Assembly (NCBI GenBank): GCA_002839185.1
Contig: PGXO01000004.1
Span: forward strand, 124,001 to 188,000
Direction of reading: 5' to 3'
DNA from: Synergistetes bacterium HGW-Synergistetes-1
Lineage (GTDB): Bacteria > Synergistota > Synergistia > Synergistales > Synergistaceae
Length of the DNA stretch: 64,000 nt
Part shown: positions 24,779 through 32,835 of the stretch, one piece after another
Layout of the letters: each line of letters opens with the position of its first letter
How positions within the stretch are numbered: the stretch's first letter is position 1
Translations under genes and position numbers: made by a program
Notes under the pieces: generated by a model
What the model saw: the letters and a program-made list of their open reading frames with translations, nothing else
Database searches by the model: none
What the model was told of the DNA's origin: nothing

Positions 24779-24982
24779 ATGACGGAAAGAAATTATTTGT
24801 ACCGAGGCAGACAGATATTTGTAGGACCTTTTGGCAAAACGGGCTTCCGGACGTTTTTCAGGGGCGCATGCAACGACAAGCATCCGATCAATATATCAGA
24901 GCTGCCGATCCGGGGAACCAAGGAGGAAGCAAGGAAAGATCTTGAAATCTTCGCTTCAAAACGAATGCTGAAGGCGGTGTAG
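24779..24982 (+). CDS. Small phage protein, 67 residues
   Basis: ATG 24779 is preceded by GGAGGGATC. The product (MTERNYLYRGRQIFVGPFGKTGFRTF...) is basic, with aromatic residues, and ends in a charged helix (GTKEEARKDLEIFASKRML). The longer frame beginning at 24728 would overlap the previous gene and is not preferred. Unknown function. Confidence 0.55.
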   Translation: MTERNYLYRGRQIFVGPFGKTGFRTFFRGACNDKHPINISELPIRGTKEEARKDLEIFASKRMLKAV

Positions 24983-24985
24983 GGA

Positions 24986-25156
24986 ATGGAAAACTCTTTT
25001 GTTGCAAAAGCCTGCAATGCGGACCTATGTGCTGCAGACGAGATCGCGCAGAGATGGAGAGAAGTAATTTCATTAGGGGCAGCGGTCAGAGACTATGAGA
25101 CGAGGAATAAAAAGAACCCTCTCACTGCGAATGAGAGGGCAGACCAAAACAGATAG
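24986..25156 (+). CDS. Small phage protein, 56 residues, with a terminal hairpin
   Basis: ATG 24986 is four bases after the previous stop, with TAGGGA near it. The product starts MENSFVAKACNADLCAADE. The last part of the gene contains a perfect inverted repeat CCCTCTCA...TGAGAGGG (about 25117-25139) with a seven-base loop but no following T-run, so it may be an RNA structure rather than a terminator. No family recognised. Confidence 0.5.
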   Translation: MENSFVAKACNADLCAADEIAQRWREVISLGAAVRDYETRNKKNPLTANERADQNR

Positions 25157-25283
25157 TGAAACTTGGATGCTCACTATTATATCAGAAAGATGAAGCCGGG
25201 CAAGGTTCACGGCCTTGTCCGGCTTTTCCCGCATCCGCAGGCAAAAAACAACTTACAAAAGTATATCAGATCAGGGTGACATT

Positions 25284-25454
25284 ATGAAAAACGAGGTTAA
25301 GTGCAAGGACTGCGTTTATTTTGATTTACAGGATGGATTTTACAGCTCCAATCTTCGCGGGTGCGCGGCTGACGGCCGTCTGCACTGGAAGGGCGATGAT
25401 GCGGATTGCTGCATGAATTTTGCATTCAGGGAGGCTGATCGCTGTGCAAGTTAA
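25284..25454 (+). CDS. Cys-rich small protein, probable zinc-binding
   Basis: 56 residues from ATG 25284 (AGGGTG upstream). CKDCVYFD at the start and CAADGRLHWKGDDADCCMNF later give five Cys, a pattern seen in small phage zinc-ribbon proteins. Its end overlaps the next gene by 11 bases, indicating coupled translation. Function unknown. Confidence 0.6.
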   Translation: MKNEVKCKDCVYFDLQDGFYSSNLRGCAADGRLHWKGDDADCCMNFAFREADRCAS

Positions 25455-25623
25455 AGTACCTGCCTGTGACTGTTTTAACTGCGGAAATATCATCGGTGAT
25501 TACTGGATAACCGAAAGCGCGCATATTGTTGAATGCCGGAACGGGCTGAATACAGAACGGCGGCAATTTAAACCGCATGATAAATGCTGGTGTCCGAGAT
25601 GGACAGAACATAAGGAGCAGTAG
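25444..25623 (+). CDS. Cys-rich small protein, second copy type
   Basis: 59 residues from GTG 25444 (GGGAGG about ten bases before). ACDCFNCG at the start and ECR ... DKCWCPRW at the end give two Cys pairs in a zinc-finger arrangement. It ends directly before the replication initiator gene. It may be involved in early regulation (inference). Confidence 0.6.
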   Translation: MQVKVPACDCFNCGNIIGDYWITESAHIVECRNGLNTERRQFKPHDKCWCPRWTEHKEQ

Positions 25624-26469
25624 ATGGAAGAAACCGCCAATGTTCAAATAAATGATCAGCGCGACTTCTGGTTTGTGATCGTGGATCTCTGTGTATGGCA
25701 AGATGAACGGCTTTCAACACTTGAAAAGGCCGTCTATACGGCTTTGTGTACTTTTGCCTCAGTTGAAGGGCGCACATGCTGGCCGTCTACATCTGCAATT
25801 GCCAAACGTACCAGCTGCTCCGACCGTTCTGTAAACAGAGCTCTTGAAACACTTGAAGAACACGGATACCTGAAGATCACAAGACGCTTTAAAGACAACG
25901 CCAGAATCCCTTCCGCCTACAGCATTATCGGACATAAGGCAACAGGGGGTTGCGACACTGTGTCGCAAGGGGTTACGACAGAGAGTCGCAAAGAACTAGA
26001 ACCAACTGAACCAGATTTAAAAGATACTCTTTCAGAGGGAGCGGAAGCCGCTCCCGATGAACAGGAGACTCTTCCGCTCGAGGAAGAATTTATTAAAAAA
26101 ATCCCTGCAGCCATGAAAGAGACAGTGGAATTCCTGCTGCTTAAAACAGGGCGTAAAGGTCTCTTGCCGGAAGAGCTGGGGCCCGTAATGGCACTTGAAA
26201 AAATACACATGCCGTCAAGGATACAGCGGGAGATAACAAAAGCGGCAGAGCGATTTAACAGGCAGGGAAAGCCTTTATCTTCCTTGTCGTTTGAATATAT
26301 CTTTGACAGCCTCAAATACCAGAAATCATCCAAGTCAGCACGTGCGCAGCCAAAAGTCACAATGCCGACAGCAGCAGAAAACAAAACATGGGAGGAACAA
26401 AATCTGGCCGCATTGATGGCAGAATTCGGAATCGAGGGAGGCGTAGAAAATGGGAATGGACCAGGCTGA
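25624..26469 (+). CDS. HTH replication initiator/organiser protein
   Basis: 281 residues. Residues about 30-105 form a winged-helix domain (LSTLEKAVYTALCTFASVEGRTCWPSTSAIAKRTSCSDRSVNRALETLEEHGYLKI), the type seen in phage replisome organisers. A linker follows, then a C-terminal helical part that may contact the helicase loader. The gene overlaps the DnaC-like loader gene (26450) by 20 bases, which supports a replication role. The phage origin may be inside this gene, but I see no clear iterons. Confidence 0.75.
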   Translation: MEETANVQINDQRDFWFVIVDLCVWQDERLSTLEKAVYTALCTFASVEGRTCWPSTSAIAKRTSCSDRSVNRALETLEEHGYLKITRRFKDNARIPSAYSIIGHKATGGCDTVSQGVTTESRKELEPTEPDLKDTLSEGAEAAPDEQETLPLEEEFIKKIPAAMKETVEFLLLKTGRKGLLPEELGPVMALEKIHMPSRIQREITKAAERFNRQGKPLSSLSFEYIFDSLKYQKSSKSARAQPKVTMPTAAENKTWEEQNLAALMAEFGIEGGVENGNGPG

Positions 26470-27316
26470 TTACAAACTTTTTGAATGGCTGCGCGGATAT
26501 TACCCGGATGCCGATCCGCAGGATCTGCCAAAATCTTTATCAGGGCTGCGCTTTGCCATGAAAAATGAAAATTGTCATCAAAAATGTCCCGGAATAGATA
26601 AATGCCCGACTCACGGATACGTCATGAAGCCCTTCAGGGTCGGTTTTGGCTCAAGTTTAGTCTTTACCACTGCCGGTGAACCTTGTCAGAGAGGCACAGA
26701 TGAGCGCAGGCAGGTACAGGTGCAAAAGACAGTTGCAGGGTGCGGAGTTCCGGAAAAGTATGCCGAATGCACATTTGATAATTTCAATATTTTTGAGTGT
26801 GACAAAAAAATACATATGGCGCTGTCCTTAACGCAAAAATGCACTCAGTACGGCTTGTCTTTGTTGCTTGGAGGTCCTCCCGGGACAGGAAAAACGCACC
26901 TTGCCATCTCTCAGATCAAACAATATCTCAGCAATGGCAAAACAGCGCTTTTTATGCCTGTAATAACCCTGCTGGATGAGATCAAGAGAGGTTTTGAGAA
27001 CAACACATCAATAGCGACAGAGGATGCTGTAAAAAATGCCGATTTTGTTGTTCTGGATGACTTAGGCACTCAGTACGACACAGGCTGGGTCAGTGAGAGG
27101 CTTTTCAGCCTTATTGATTACCGTTATTCGCATAAATTGCCAATTACGATAACAACCAACGCCTGCAATCTGGAGCTGCTGGAGAAGATGGCCGGGAGCG
27201 GCAGCGGATTCAGAATAATCAGCCGGATAAAAGATACAGATTTCGGACATGTAATGTTTCTAACAGGCTGTAAGGATTACCGGGGCATGCGTGTCCAGAC
27301 AAAATTAGCGGTATAG
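26450..27316 (+). CDS. DnaC/DnaI-like helicase loader ATPase
   Basis: 288 residues. The N-terminal region has a Cys cluster (CHQKCPGIDKCPTHGY) like the zinc-binding part of DnaI. Residues about 135-270 form an AAA+ domain with Walker A GGPPGTGKTH, Walker B FVVLDDLG, and sensor-1 ITTNACN. Expected to load the host replicative helicase at the phage origin with the upstream initiator. Confidence 0.88.
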   Translation: MGMDQADYKLFEWLRGYYPDADPQDLPKSLSGLRFAMKNENCHQKCPGIDKCPTHGYVMKPFRVGFGSSLVFTTAGEPCQRGTDERRQVQVQKTVAGCGVPEKYAECTFDNFNIFECDKKIHMALSLTQKCTQYGLSLLLGGPPGTGKTHLAISQIKQYLSNGKTALFMPVITLLDEIKRGFENNTSIATEDAVKNADFVVLDDLGTQYDTGWVSERLFSLIDYRYSHKLPITITTNACNLELLEKMAGSGSGFRIISRIKDTDFGHVMFLTGCKDYRGMRVQTKLAV

Positions 27317-27327
27317 GAGGTCAGATC

Positions 27328-27768
27328 ATGGGACAGGCAAAAGTGGAGTTGTACGGGCACATAGCTGATATACAGGAAGGCTTAACACCAAAAGGTAAGA
27401 AATATTTCAAAATCAAGATGGCATGCGGCAGAAGCGAAAAAAAGCAGGATGGGACATATGACAATAAGAATCAGGCGTGGTGGGAGATAACCGCATGGAA
27501 CGATTACGCCTCAAAACTGAGCTTTGAGGGAATAAGGAAGGGCGACAAGATAAAAGCATTTGTCCAGGACCCTATTCCTCAAATGTACCAGACAAAAGAT
27601 GGCCGTCTCGGCTGTACCCTGACCGCGACGCTTTTTAATTACAATCTGACAAAGGTTGTATGGCTGCCGAAAGACGCAAAAACGGCGGATGGTTATGTTC
27701 CGGCAGAGGATTACGGAGAGCTTCCGCCCGATGCAGACGACTTCGATCCGCAGATGATGGGGCAATAA
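27328..27768 (+). CDS. Single-stranded DNA-binding protein-like OB-fold protein
   Basis: 146 residues. Features: GHIADIQEGLTPKGKKYFKIKMACGRS, WWEITAWNDYASKL and GDKIKAFVQ, with an acidic, flexible tail ending DDFDPQMMGQ. This is the SSB layout of OB fold plus acidic tip, although the tip is not the classical DDDIPF. Together with the initiator and loader it makes a replication module. Confidence 0.7.
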   Translation: MGQAKVELYGHIADIQEGLTPKGKKYFKIKMACGRSEKKQDGTYDNKNQAWWEITAWNDYASKLSFEGIRKGDKIKAFVQDPIPQMYQTKDGRLGCTLTATLFNYNLTKVVWLPKDAKTADGYVPAEDYGELPPDADDFDPQMMGQ

Positions 27769-27818
27769 AGTAAAAGAAATAAAAGGTTTCAGGATAAAAA
27801 ACAGGGAGAAGAAAAAAT

Positions 27819-28355
27819 ATGCCAAGAAGCAAAGGAGAGCGCTATATACCAAAAGGAATGAAACAGATCATGGGGCTGCTTTATTTGTTTCTCGGCCATT
27901 ATCCGCTTGGCCTGTACCCTTTCACAAACCGTACCCCTTTTCCTGAATCAGCCGAAATTGCGGAAATGGTAAGCATTGTGCACAGCGGAGGAGATCTCGG
28001 GTGTCATATAGACGGCGGGAGTAAAACTCCGGCAGCACAGAAGATGATAGAAAGCGCAGACCAGATCAGGGACATAATAAGCAAAAACGGCGGACTGAAT
28101 GTCTATTACAATATTTTTGAATGGTACGAAAAGGAATGTCCGGAAAGGATAAATATATTGAGGGATCTGTCGATGCTCAAATCTCCCGGCTTCATGACAA
28201 AAATGCAGATCGCTTCAGCCCATAACATGAGCATAAGGACAATGGACAGGGAACGCGATCTTGCAATACTCCATATATCCCGCGAAATATACCGCAGAGG
28301 GCAGCTGCTCAGCTCTGAATATACGCCGGTAAAGTGGTATATAAACCGCCGATAA
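27819..28355 (+). CDS. Probable phage transcription regulator with C-terminal HTH
   Basis: 178 residues with GGGAGAAG upstream. The C-terminal region (MTKMQIASAHNMSIRTMDRERDLAILHISREIYRRG) resembles the sigma-region-4-like HTH of ArpU/RinA-type late activators. The position, last in the early operon and just before a terminator, also fits. The rest is unassigned. Assignment by pattern only. Confidence 0.5.
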   Translation: MPRSKGERYIPKGMKQIMGLLYLFLGHYPLGLYPFTNRTPFPESAEIAEMVSIVHSGGDLGCHIDGGSKTPAAQKMIESADQIRDIISKNGGLNVYYNIFEWYEKECPERINILRDLSMLKSPGFMTKMQIASAHNMSIRTMDRERDLAILHISREIYRRGQLLSSEYTPVKWYINRR

Positions 28356-28425
28356 TTAGGACTGTAAAAGGAAAGTCAAGTATGGTAAGATATTATTGTG
28401 CAAATAGAATGTAAAAAAACATTGA

Positions 28426-28447
28426 GCCGCCTTAAGGCGGCTTTTTT
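28426..28447 (+). terminator. Rho-independent terminator of the early operon
   Basis: GCCGCCTTAAGGCGGC followed by six T. It ends the replication operon. Confidence 0.9.
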
Positions 28448-28517
28448 ATTAGCTGTAATGTTTTTTTGTATTACTGAGGCGGGAAGAGCGACCACTCTTC
28501 ACCGCCTCTTTTTATAT

Positions 28518-28538
28518 CTATGTGACACGGACACATAG
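28518..28538. promoter_or_regulatory. Inverted repeat CTATGTG-N7-CACATAG
   Basis: A perfect seven-base dyad upstream of the methyltransferase gene, overlapping the left arm of a second hairpin (28535-28567). Could be an operator. Confidence 0.45.
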
Positions 28539-28567
28539 ACAACTTATATTATATAAGAGGTGTCTAT
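28535..28567 (+). promoter_or_regulatory. Nested hairpin covering the methyltransferase ribosome site
   Basis: ATAGACA (28535-28541) pairs with TGTCTAT (28561-28567), and inside it CTTATA pairs with TATAAG. The AGAGG ribosome site (28556-28560) is enclosed and the ATG follows at 28568. An RNA fold or a bound protein could therefore limit translation. Confidence 0.55.
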
Positions 28568-29395
28568 ATGTCAACATATTTTGAATCGAAACTTGGCCGC
28601 TTGTATCACGGTGACTGCATGGAGCATTTTGGAAAGATCCTCAACGGATCGGTTGACATGGTCCTCTGCGATCTGCCCTACGGCATCACGGACTGTAAGT
28701 GGGATGTAAAGATCCCGCTTGCGCCTCTCTGGCGCGAATGGGGACGGGTAGTTAAGGAAAACGGGGCTGTTGTGCTTACTGCACAGCAGCCCTTTGCTAC
28801 GGAGCTTATTGTTTCGTCCGGAAGGATGTTTAAATTCCGGTACGAGCTTATATGGGAGAAAGCAAAAGCCCTGGGCTTTCTTAACGCACGGAAGATGCCG
28901 CTTCGGGCACATGAAAATATCCTGGTCTTTTACCGCCATCTGCCGACATACATACCGCAGATGACACGAGGAACTCCCTACAAATCCAAGGACCACGGGA
29001 AACAGACTTCTATATACGGCAAATTCAGGGAGCAGAAATCCGAGAACAATACCGGGACACGTTATCCGAGAAGCGTGCTCCGTTTTCCGCAGGAAGGACA
29101 GACAAACCATCCTACCGAGAAACCTCAGGCCCTGTTTGAATGGCTTATCCGCACATACACGCGTCCTGGTGATGCTGTCCTGGACAACTGCATGGGATCA
29201 GGGACAACTGCAGCTGCATGCGAAGCGACAGGGCGGCGCTGGATCGGAATGGAACTCTCCGGGGAGTTCTGCCGTATGACTAAAGAAAGGATAGAAAAAG
29301 CAATCCAGGAAGGTGATCAAAATAGAAAAGACGATTCCGATAAGAACTCAGCCGGAGATACATTCATTCCTCCGCTGCCTGAAAAACTGGAATAA
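28568..29395 (+). CDS. Phage DNA methyltransferase (amino-methylase, N6-adenine or N4-cytosine type)
   Basis: 275 residues. Motif IV is DLPYG (residues 36-40), in the beta-class order, and the AdoMet motif is near the C-terminus: VLDNCMGSGTTAAACEATGRRWIGMEL. NHPTEKPQALFEWLIR is typical of phage N6-adenine or N4-cytosine methylases. No nuclease partner is adjacent, so it is probably an orphan anti-restriction or regulatory methylase. The gene end overlaps the recombinase gene by 83 bases. Confidence 0.9.
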   Translation: MSTYFESKLGRLYHGDCMEHFGKILNGSVDMVLCDLPYGITDCKWDVKIPLAPLWREWGRVVKENGAVVLTAQQPFATELIVSSGRMFKFRYELIWEKAKALGFLNARKMPLRAHENILVFYRHLPTYIPQMTRGTPYKSKDHGKQTSIYGKFREQKSENNTGTRYPRSVLRFPQEGQTNHPTEKPQALFEWLIRTYTRPGDAVLDNCMGSGTTAAACEATGRRWIGMELSGEFCRMTKERIEKAIQEGDQNRKDDSDKNSAGDTFIPPLPEKLE

Positions 29396-29939
29396 AACCT
29401 ATTATGTTGCTGCGCTTATAGGAATTAACTGGGGGCTGAGATGCTCTGACATACTGGCGCTGCAGGTTGGTGATGTGCTGGCAGGTTCAGGGTCACGCAT
29501 CCAGATAATTGACAGGCTTATGGTAGTTGAGATCAAGACAGGTAAGGAACGCCATATATTCATGACCGACAAAATGAGACAGGAACTCCACTCTCACATT
29601 AAAAACATGAAAAACTGGACGAGTGAAACGCCTCTTGTCCTGTCTCAGAAAAAGGGATCGGGAGGAAAGCTTAAATCACTGAGCCGTCAGCACCTTTGGC
29701 ACGTAATAACTGTGGCTGCAAATGAAGCCGGAATAAAAGGATCGATCGGCACACATTCTCTTAGGAAGACATACGCATACCAGGCATGGAGAAATGGAGT
29801 TGGTGTTGATGTCCTTCAGCGTGAATTTGGTCATGTATCCGTACAGACTACACACAGATATGCATGCATTCCTGATGAACAGCTGGAAAACATCTACCGT
29901 AAGGTGGACTTTGGTATGTCGGGTAAATATGTGAAATAG
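29313..29939 (+). CDS. Second tyrosine recombinase-like protein
   Basis: 208 residues from GTG 29313, although the ribosome site AGGAAG touches the start, so the exact start is uncertain. Catalytic residues are present: Arg in GLRCSDIL, HxxR as HSLR, His in GHVSVQTT, Tyr in HRYA. It lacks the arm-binding N-terminal domain and most of the core-binding domain. It is far from the att sites and sits between the adenine methylase and terminase genes, where similar proteins occur in other phages. Likely role is not integration; perhaps late regulation or genome processing. Confidence 0.8.
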   Translation: MIKIEKTIPIRTQPEIHSFLRCLKNWNKTYYVAALIGINWGLRCSDILALQVGDVLAGSGSRIQIIDRLMVVEIKTGKERHIFMTDKMRQELHSHIKNMKNWTSETPLVLSQKKGSGGKLKSLSRQHLWHVITVAANEAGIKGSIGTHSLRKTYAYQAWRNGVGVDVLQREFGHVSVQTTHRYACIPDEQLENIYRKVDFGMSGKYVK

Positions 29940-30271
29940 CCTGTTTATGCATAGTTATGTCAGATTATATAAAAAAGCATAAAGTTTTGTGGATAACCCC
30001 ATTTTTCCCAAATCAATTTTCCACGATGTCTTGATACAGAGCAACTTTTAAAGGATCAATAAAATCTGACACAATACTAGATATGTCAGATTATTTAGTG
30101 ATTTGGACTGATGGACAAAATATCCGTTATACCAAGGCTTTGAGGGGAGTTAGCGGGTCCTTCCTGAGGGGTATGGGGCCCGCGGTGCGGACGAGTGTCG
30201 GGAATTATATGTTCGAAACTTACAATTTGCTTAGTTTCGTTTGAGGCGGGTGAAATGATAGGAGCATAAAA
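29940..30271. other. Noncoding region before the terminase; candidate cos site
   Basis: 332 bases without a gene. The word TGTCAGATT occurs at 29958-29966 and 30084-30092 (both within TATGTCAGATTAT) and inverted at 30063-30071. A GC-rich block around 30175-30205 (GGGGCCCGCGGTGCGG) stands out from AT-rich surroundings. The position directly upstream of the terminase small-subunit gene is where lambda-type phages carry cosQ/N/B. The repeats could be terminase sites. The assignment is by analogy only. Confidence 0.4.
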
Positions 30272-30877
30272 ATGGGCGAAAAATTACTGAACTCGGACAA
30301 CAATAAAGTTTCTGTTACTGACAGTATGCTTTTATATTCAACAGAAGAGATCTCAGTGCTTCTGGGCATGACCCCTCAATGGGTCCGTAAATTGTCAAAA
30401 GAGGGCGTGATCCCTCAATCGTCCAGGGGAAAGTTTGACCTGTTCCCCACGATAAAAAGATACATCGCATATCTCAAGGAATCCCAAAAGGAACAGACAG
30501 GCCCCAGTGATCAAAAGAAGATGAAGGCCAGAAAACTTAAGGCTGAAACTGAAGAGCGGGAAGCACGCGCTAAATTGGCCGAGATCCAGCTGGACGAAAA
30601 AGCAGGAAAGCTTATAAGCAGGGAGGATGTTATTAGGGAATGGTCCGGACGCTGCGTAGAGGTCAAGGCCGCATTGCTTGGTTTGCCGCAGGAAATAGGG
30701 TTCCTCTTCCCTGATTCTGAATACAGATACATGATAGAAGAAAGGGTGGAGCAATTTGTCTATGAGACTCTCGAACGGTACAGCAGAAACGGAATATCCA
30801 CTCCTGCACCAAGGGATCTTATGGAACCGCCAAGAGCTGCGCTCTTTGAGACCTCCGAGGAAGATAACGGTCAGTGA
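30272..30877 (+). CDS. Terminase small subunit (Nu1-like)
   Basis: 201 residues. The N-terminal winged HTH (YSTEEISVLLGMTPQWVRKLSKEGVIPQSSRGKFDLFPTIKRYIAYLK) is the DNA-recognition domain of Nu1-type small terminases, followed by a charged coiled-coil (KLKAETEEREARAKLAEIQLDEKAGKL) for assembly. It overlaps the large-subunit gene by 122 bases. Recognises the packaging site. Confidence 0.85.
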   Translation: MGEKLLNSDNNKVSVTDSMLLYSTEEISVLLGMTPQWVRKLSKEGVIPQSSRGKFDLFPTIKRYIAYLKESQKEQTGPSDQKKMKARKLKAETEEREARAKLAEIQLDEKAGKLISREDVIREWSGRCVEVKAALLGLPQEIGFLFPDSEYRYMIEERVEQFVYETLERYSRNGISTPAPRDLMEPPRAALFETSEEDNGQ

Positions 30878-32603
30878 CTGGGCTGATCAAAACAGGATAC
30901 TCGACAAAAAAAGCAGCTCGATGCCAGGCCCATGGAAGACATCACGCACTCCATATCTCAGAGAGATAATGAACAACTTCAAGTGCCGGTATGTCAGACG
31001 GATAAGCCTTTGTTTCGGGACCCAGCTGGGCAAATCAGAAACCCTTATGAACATGATAGGGTACTGTGTTGACGAAGATCCGGGAAGCATGCTGATGGTT
31101 TATCCAACAGATGAACTGGCCAGATCAATAAGCAAGAACAGGATAGAACCGATGATCAGGAGCTGTCCTGCCCTTGAGTCCAAGTGGAATCCAACCACAT
31201 CAGAAACGCTTGAAGTCCAATTTTCGGGTATGTATCTGGCACTGGTAGGGGCGAACAGTCCGTCCAAGCTTGCAAGCCGACCTGTCAAATATCTTTTGTT
31301 TGATGAAGTCGACAAGTTTCCTGTAAGGTCGGGAAAGGATTCTTCCCCAATAGAACTTGCAAGTGAACGAACAAAAACCTTTTCGCACAGGAAAGAGGTT
31401 CTGGCCTCCACACCCACATATTCAGAGGGAGTTATCTGGCAGGAATTTTTAAACAGCCAGGTAAGCAAACGGTATTTTGTGCCCTGCCCCCACTGTGGAA
31501 CGATGCAGCAGCTCGAACTTAAGAACATTAAATGGCCGGAAGAACTGAACAGCGATTCCCAGAAACATGATAGAGACGCCCGAGTCCTTCTTGAAAGCTG
31601 GTATGAGTGTCCTGTATGCCATGAACAAATACACGACATCGAGAAGCTTCAGATGTTGATCCGCGGGGAGTGGCGTCCGGTCAGGATGGAAAGGGATTCT
31701 TCAAATAAAAATATATGGGTCGAAGAAAAAGAACCAAGATCTAAACCGGAAAGCATAGCCTACAACCTCAACTCAATATATTCGCCATGGGTGACATTCG
31801 GGCAGGTGGCGCAGAAATTTCTTCGCTCGAAGGATGATCCCATATCTTTTATGAACTTTATGAACGGCTGGCTTGCTCTTCCGTGGGAACCTTCCGCGGC
31901 CACTATGAACAGTAACGCAGTAATGAAGCTTCAACGTCCTTATGAAAGAATGACAGTTCCCAAAGAGGCAGAGATACTTACATGTGGGATAGATGTCCAG
32001 CTTGATCATTTCTGGTATGAGGTCAGGGCATGGGGGCCGAAGATAACCTCATGGCTGGTCGATTATGGCCGTCTTGAAACATGGGGTGAGGTTGAAAGGA
32101 TCCTGGATAAACCCTGGAGGACAGAACAGGGAGAAGAGATACTGCTGCAGCTTGCATTTTTGGATTCAGGATTCAGGACCGATGAAGTTTATGAATTTTG
32201 CGCGACTCATCCGGGAGTGGCATTTCCAACGAAAGGATCCAGTCAGGCCGTTACAAGATCTCCATTGCAGGAAAGCCAGGTTGAAAAAGCTGAATGGGGC
32301 GGACTTAAGCTTTTTATAGTCGATACAAATTATTACAAGAACTTTATCTCGGGGCGTATACATCCAAGCGATGAGATGCTTCCCAGATGGTTTGTTTATG
32401 AGGGGATACACCGTGAGTATGCCGAGCAGATCTGCTCTGAGCATAGAGTCAAGGAGATAGACGGAAAAGGAAGGGTAAAAGAGGTTTGGAAACCGGTTAC
32501 GGAACACACTCCCAACCACCTTCTTGACTGTTCAGTACTGGCAACTGCCGCTGCAGAACGGATGGGAGTCAGATATTTGATGCCTCCAAATGAAAATCAA
32601 TGA
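30756..32603 (+). CDS. Terminase large subunit (GpA family)
   Basis: 615 residues from TTG 30756. LRPPRKITVSDWADQNRIL and MPGPWKTSRTPYLREIM are the GpA N-terminal signature. The ATPase region has FGTQLGKSETLMN (Walker A-like) and KYLLFDEVDKFP (Walker B). A Cys cluster lies at CPHCGTM and CPVCHEQI. The nuclease part has LTCGIDVQLDHFWYEV and DCSVLATAAAERMG at the end. GpA terminases cut and package concatemers, usually at cos sites. Confidence 0.95.
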   Translation: MSMRLSNGTAETEYPLLHQGILWNRQELRSLRPPRKITVSDWADQNRILDKKSSSMPGPWKTSRTPYLREIMNNFKCRYVRRISLCFGTQLGKSETLMNMIGYCVDEDPGSMLMVYPTDELARSISKNRIEPMIRSCPALESKWNPTTSETLEVQFSGMYLALVGANSPSKLASRPVKYLLFDEVDKFPVRSGKDSSPIELASERTKTFSHRKEVLASTPTYSEGVIWQEFLNSQVSKRYFVPCPHCGTMQQLELKNIKWPEELNSDSQKHDRDARVLLESWYECPVCHEQIHDIEKLQMLIRGEWRPVRMERDSSNKNIWVEEKEPRSKPESIAYNLNSIYSPWVTFGQVAQKFLRSKDDPISFMNFMNGWLALPWEPSAATMNSNAVMKLQRPYERMTVPKEAEILTCGIDVQLDHFWYEVRAWGPKITSWLVDYGRLETWGEVERILDKPWRTEQGEEILLQLAFLDSGFRTDEVYEFCATHPGVAFPTKGSSQAVTRSPLQESQVEKAEWGGLKLFIVDTNYYKNFISGRIHPSDEMLPRWFVYEGIHREYAEQICSEHRVKEIDGKGRVKEVWKPVTEHTPNHLLDCSVLATAAAERMGVRYLMPPNENQ

Positions 32604-32625
32604 TTGTTTGAAGGGAGGAATAAGC

Positions 32626-32835
32626 ATGACAGAAGAAGAAATCAGGGCTGAACTGGCAGAAGTGAACGCAGCGATCCGCGCGATCAGAAACGGAGCTCAG
32701 GAATATTCAATGATGAATCGTTCTGTTAGGAAGGCAGATTATTCTATCTTGCTCAAGGAAAGAAAAGACCTTGAACATCAACTGGCTTCTGTCACAGGAA
32801 CAAGTCTTTCTTTCGGGGGATGGGTTGGCAGATGA
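32626..32835 (+). CDS. gpW-like head-tail joining protein
   Basis: 69 residues from ATG 32626 (GGGAGGAATAAGC upstream). A charged helical protein (EEEIRAELAEVNAAIRAIRNGAQEYSMMNRSVRKADYSILLKERKDLEHQLA) of gpW length and position, between terminase and portal. The end overlaps the portal gene start. Confidence 0.7.
   Translation: MTEEEIRAELAEVNAAIRAIRNGAQEYSMMNRSVRKADYSILLKERKDLEHQLASVTGTSLSFGGWVGR

Noticed and set aside
28568-29395. Phage methyltransferase as half of a second restriction-modification system
   Set aside because: The next gene is a tyrosine recombinase and no nuclease is adjacent, so it is better seen as an orphan phage methylase.
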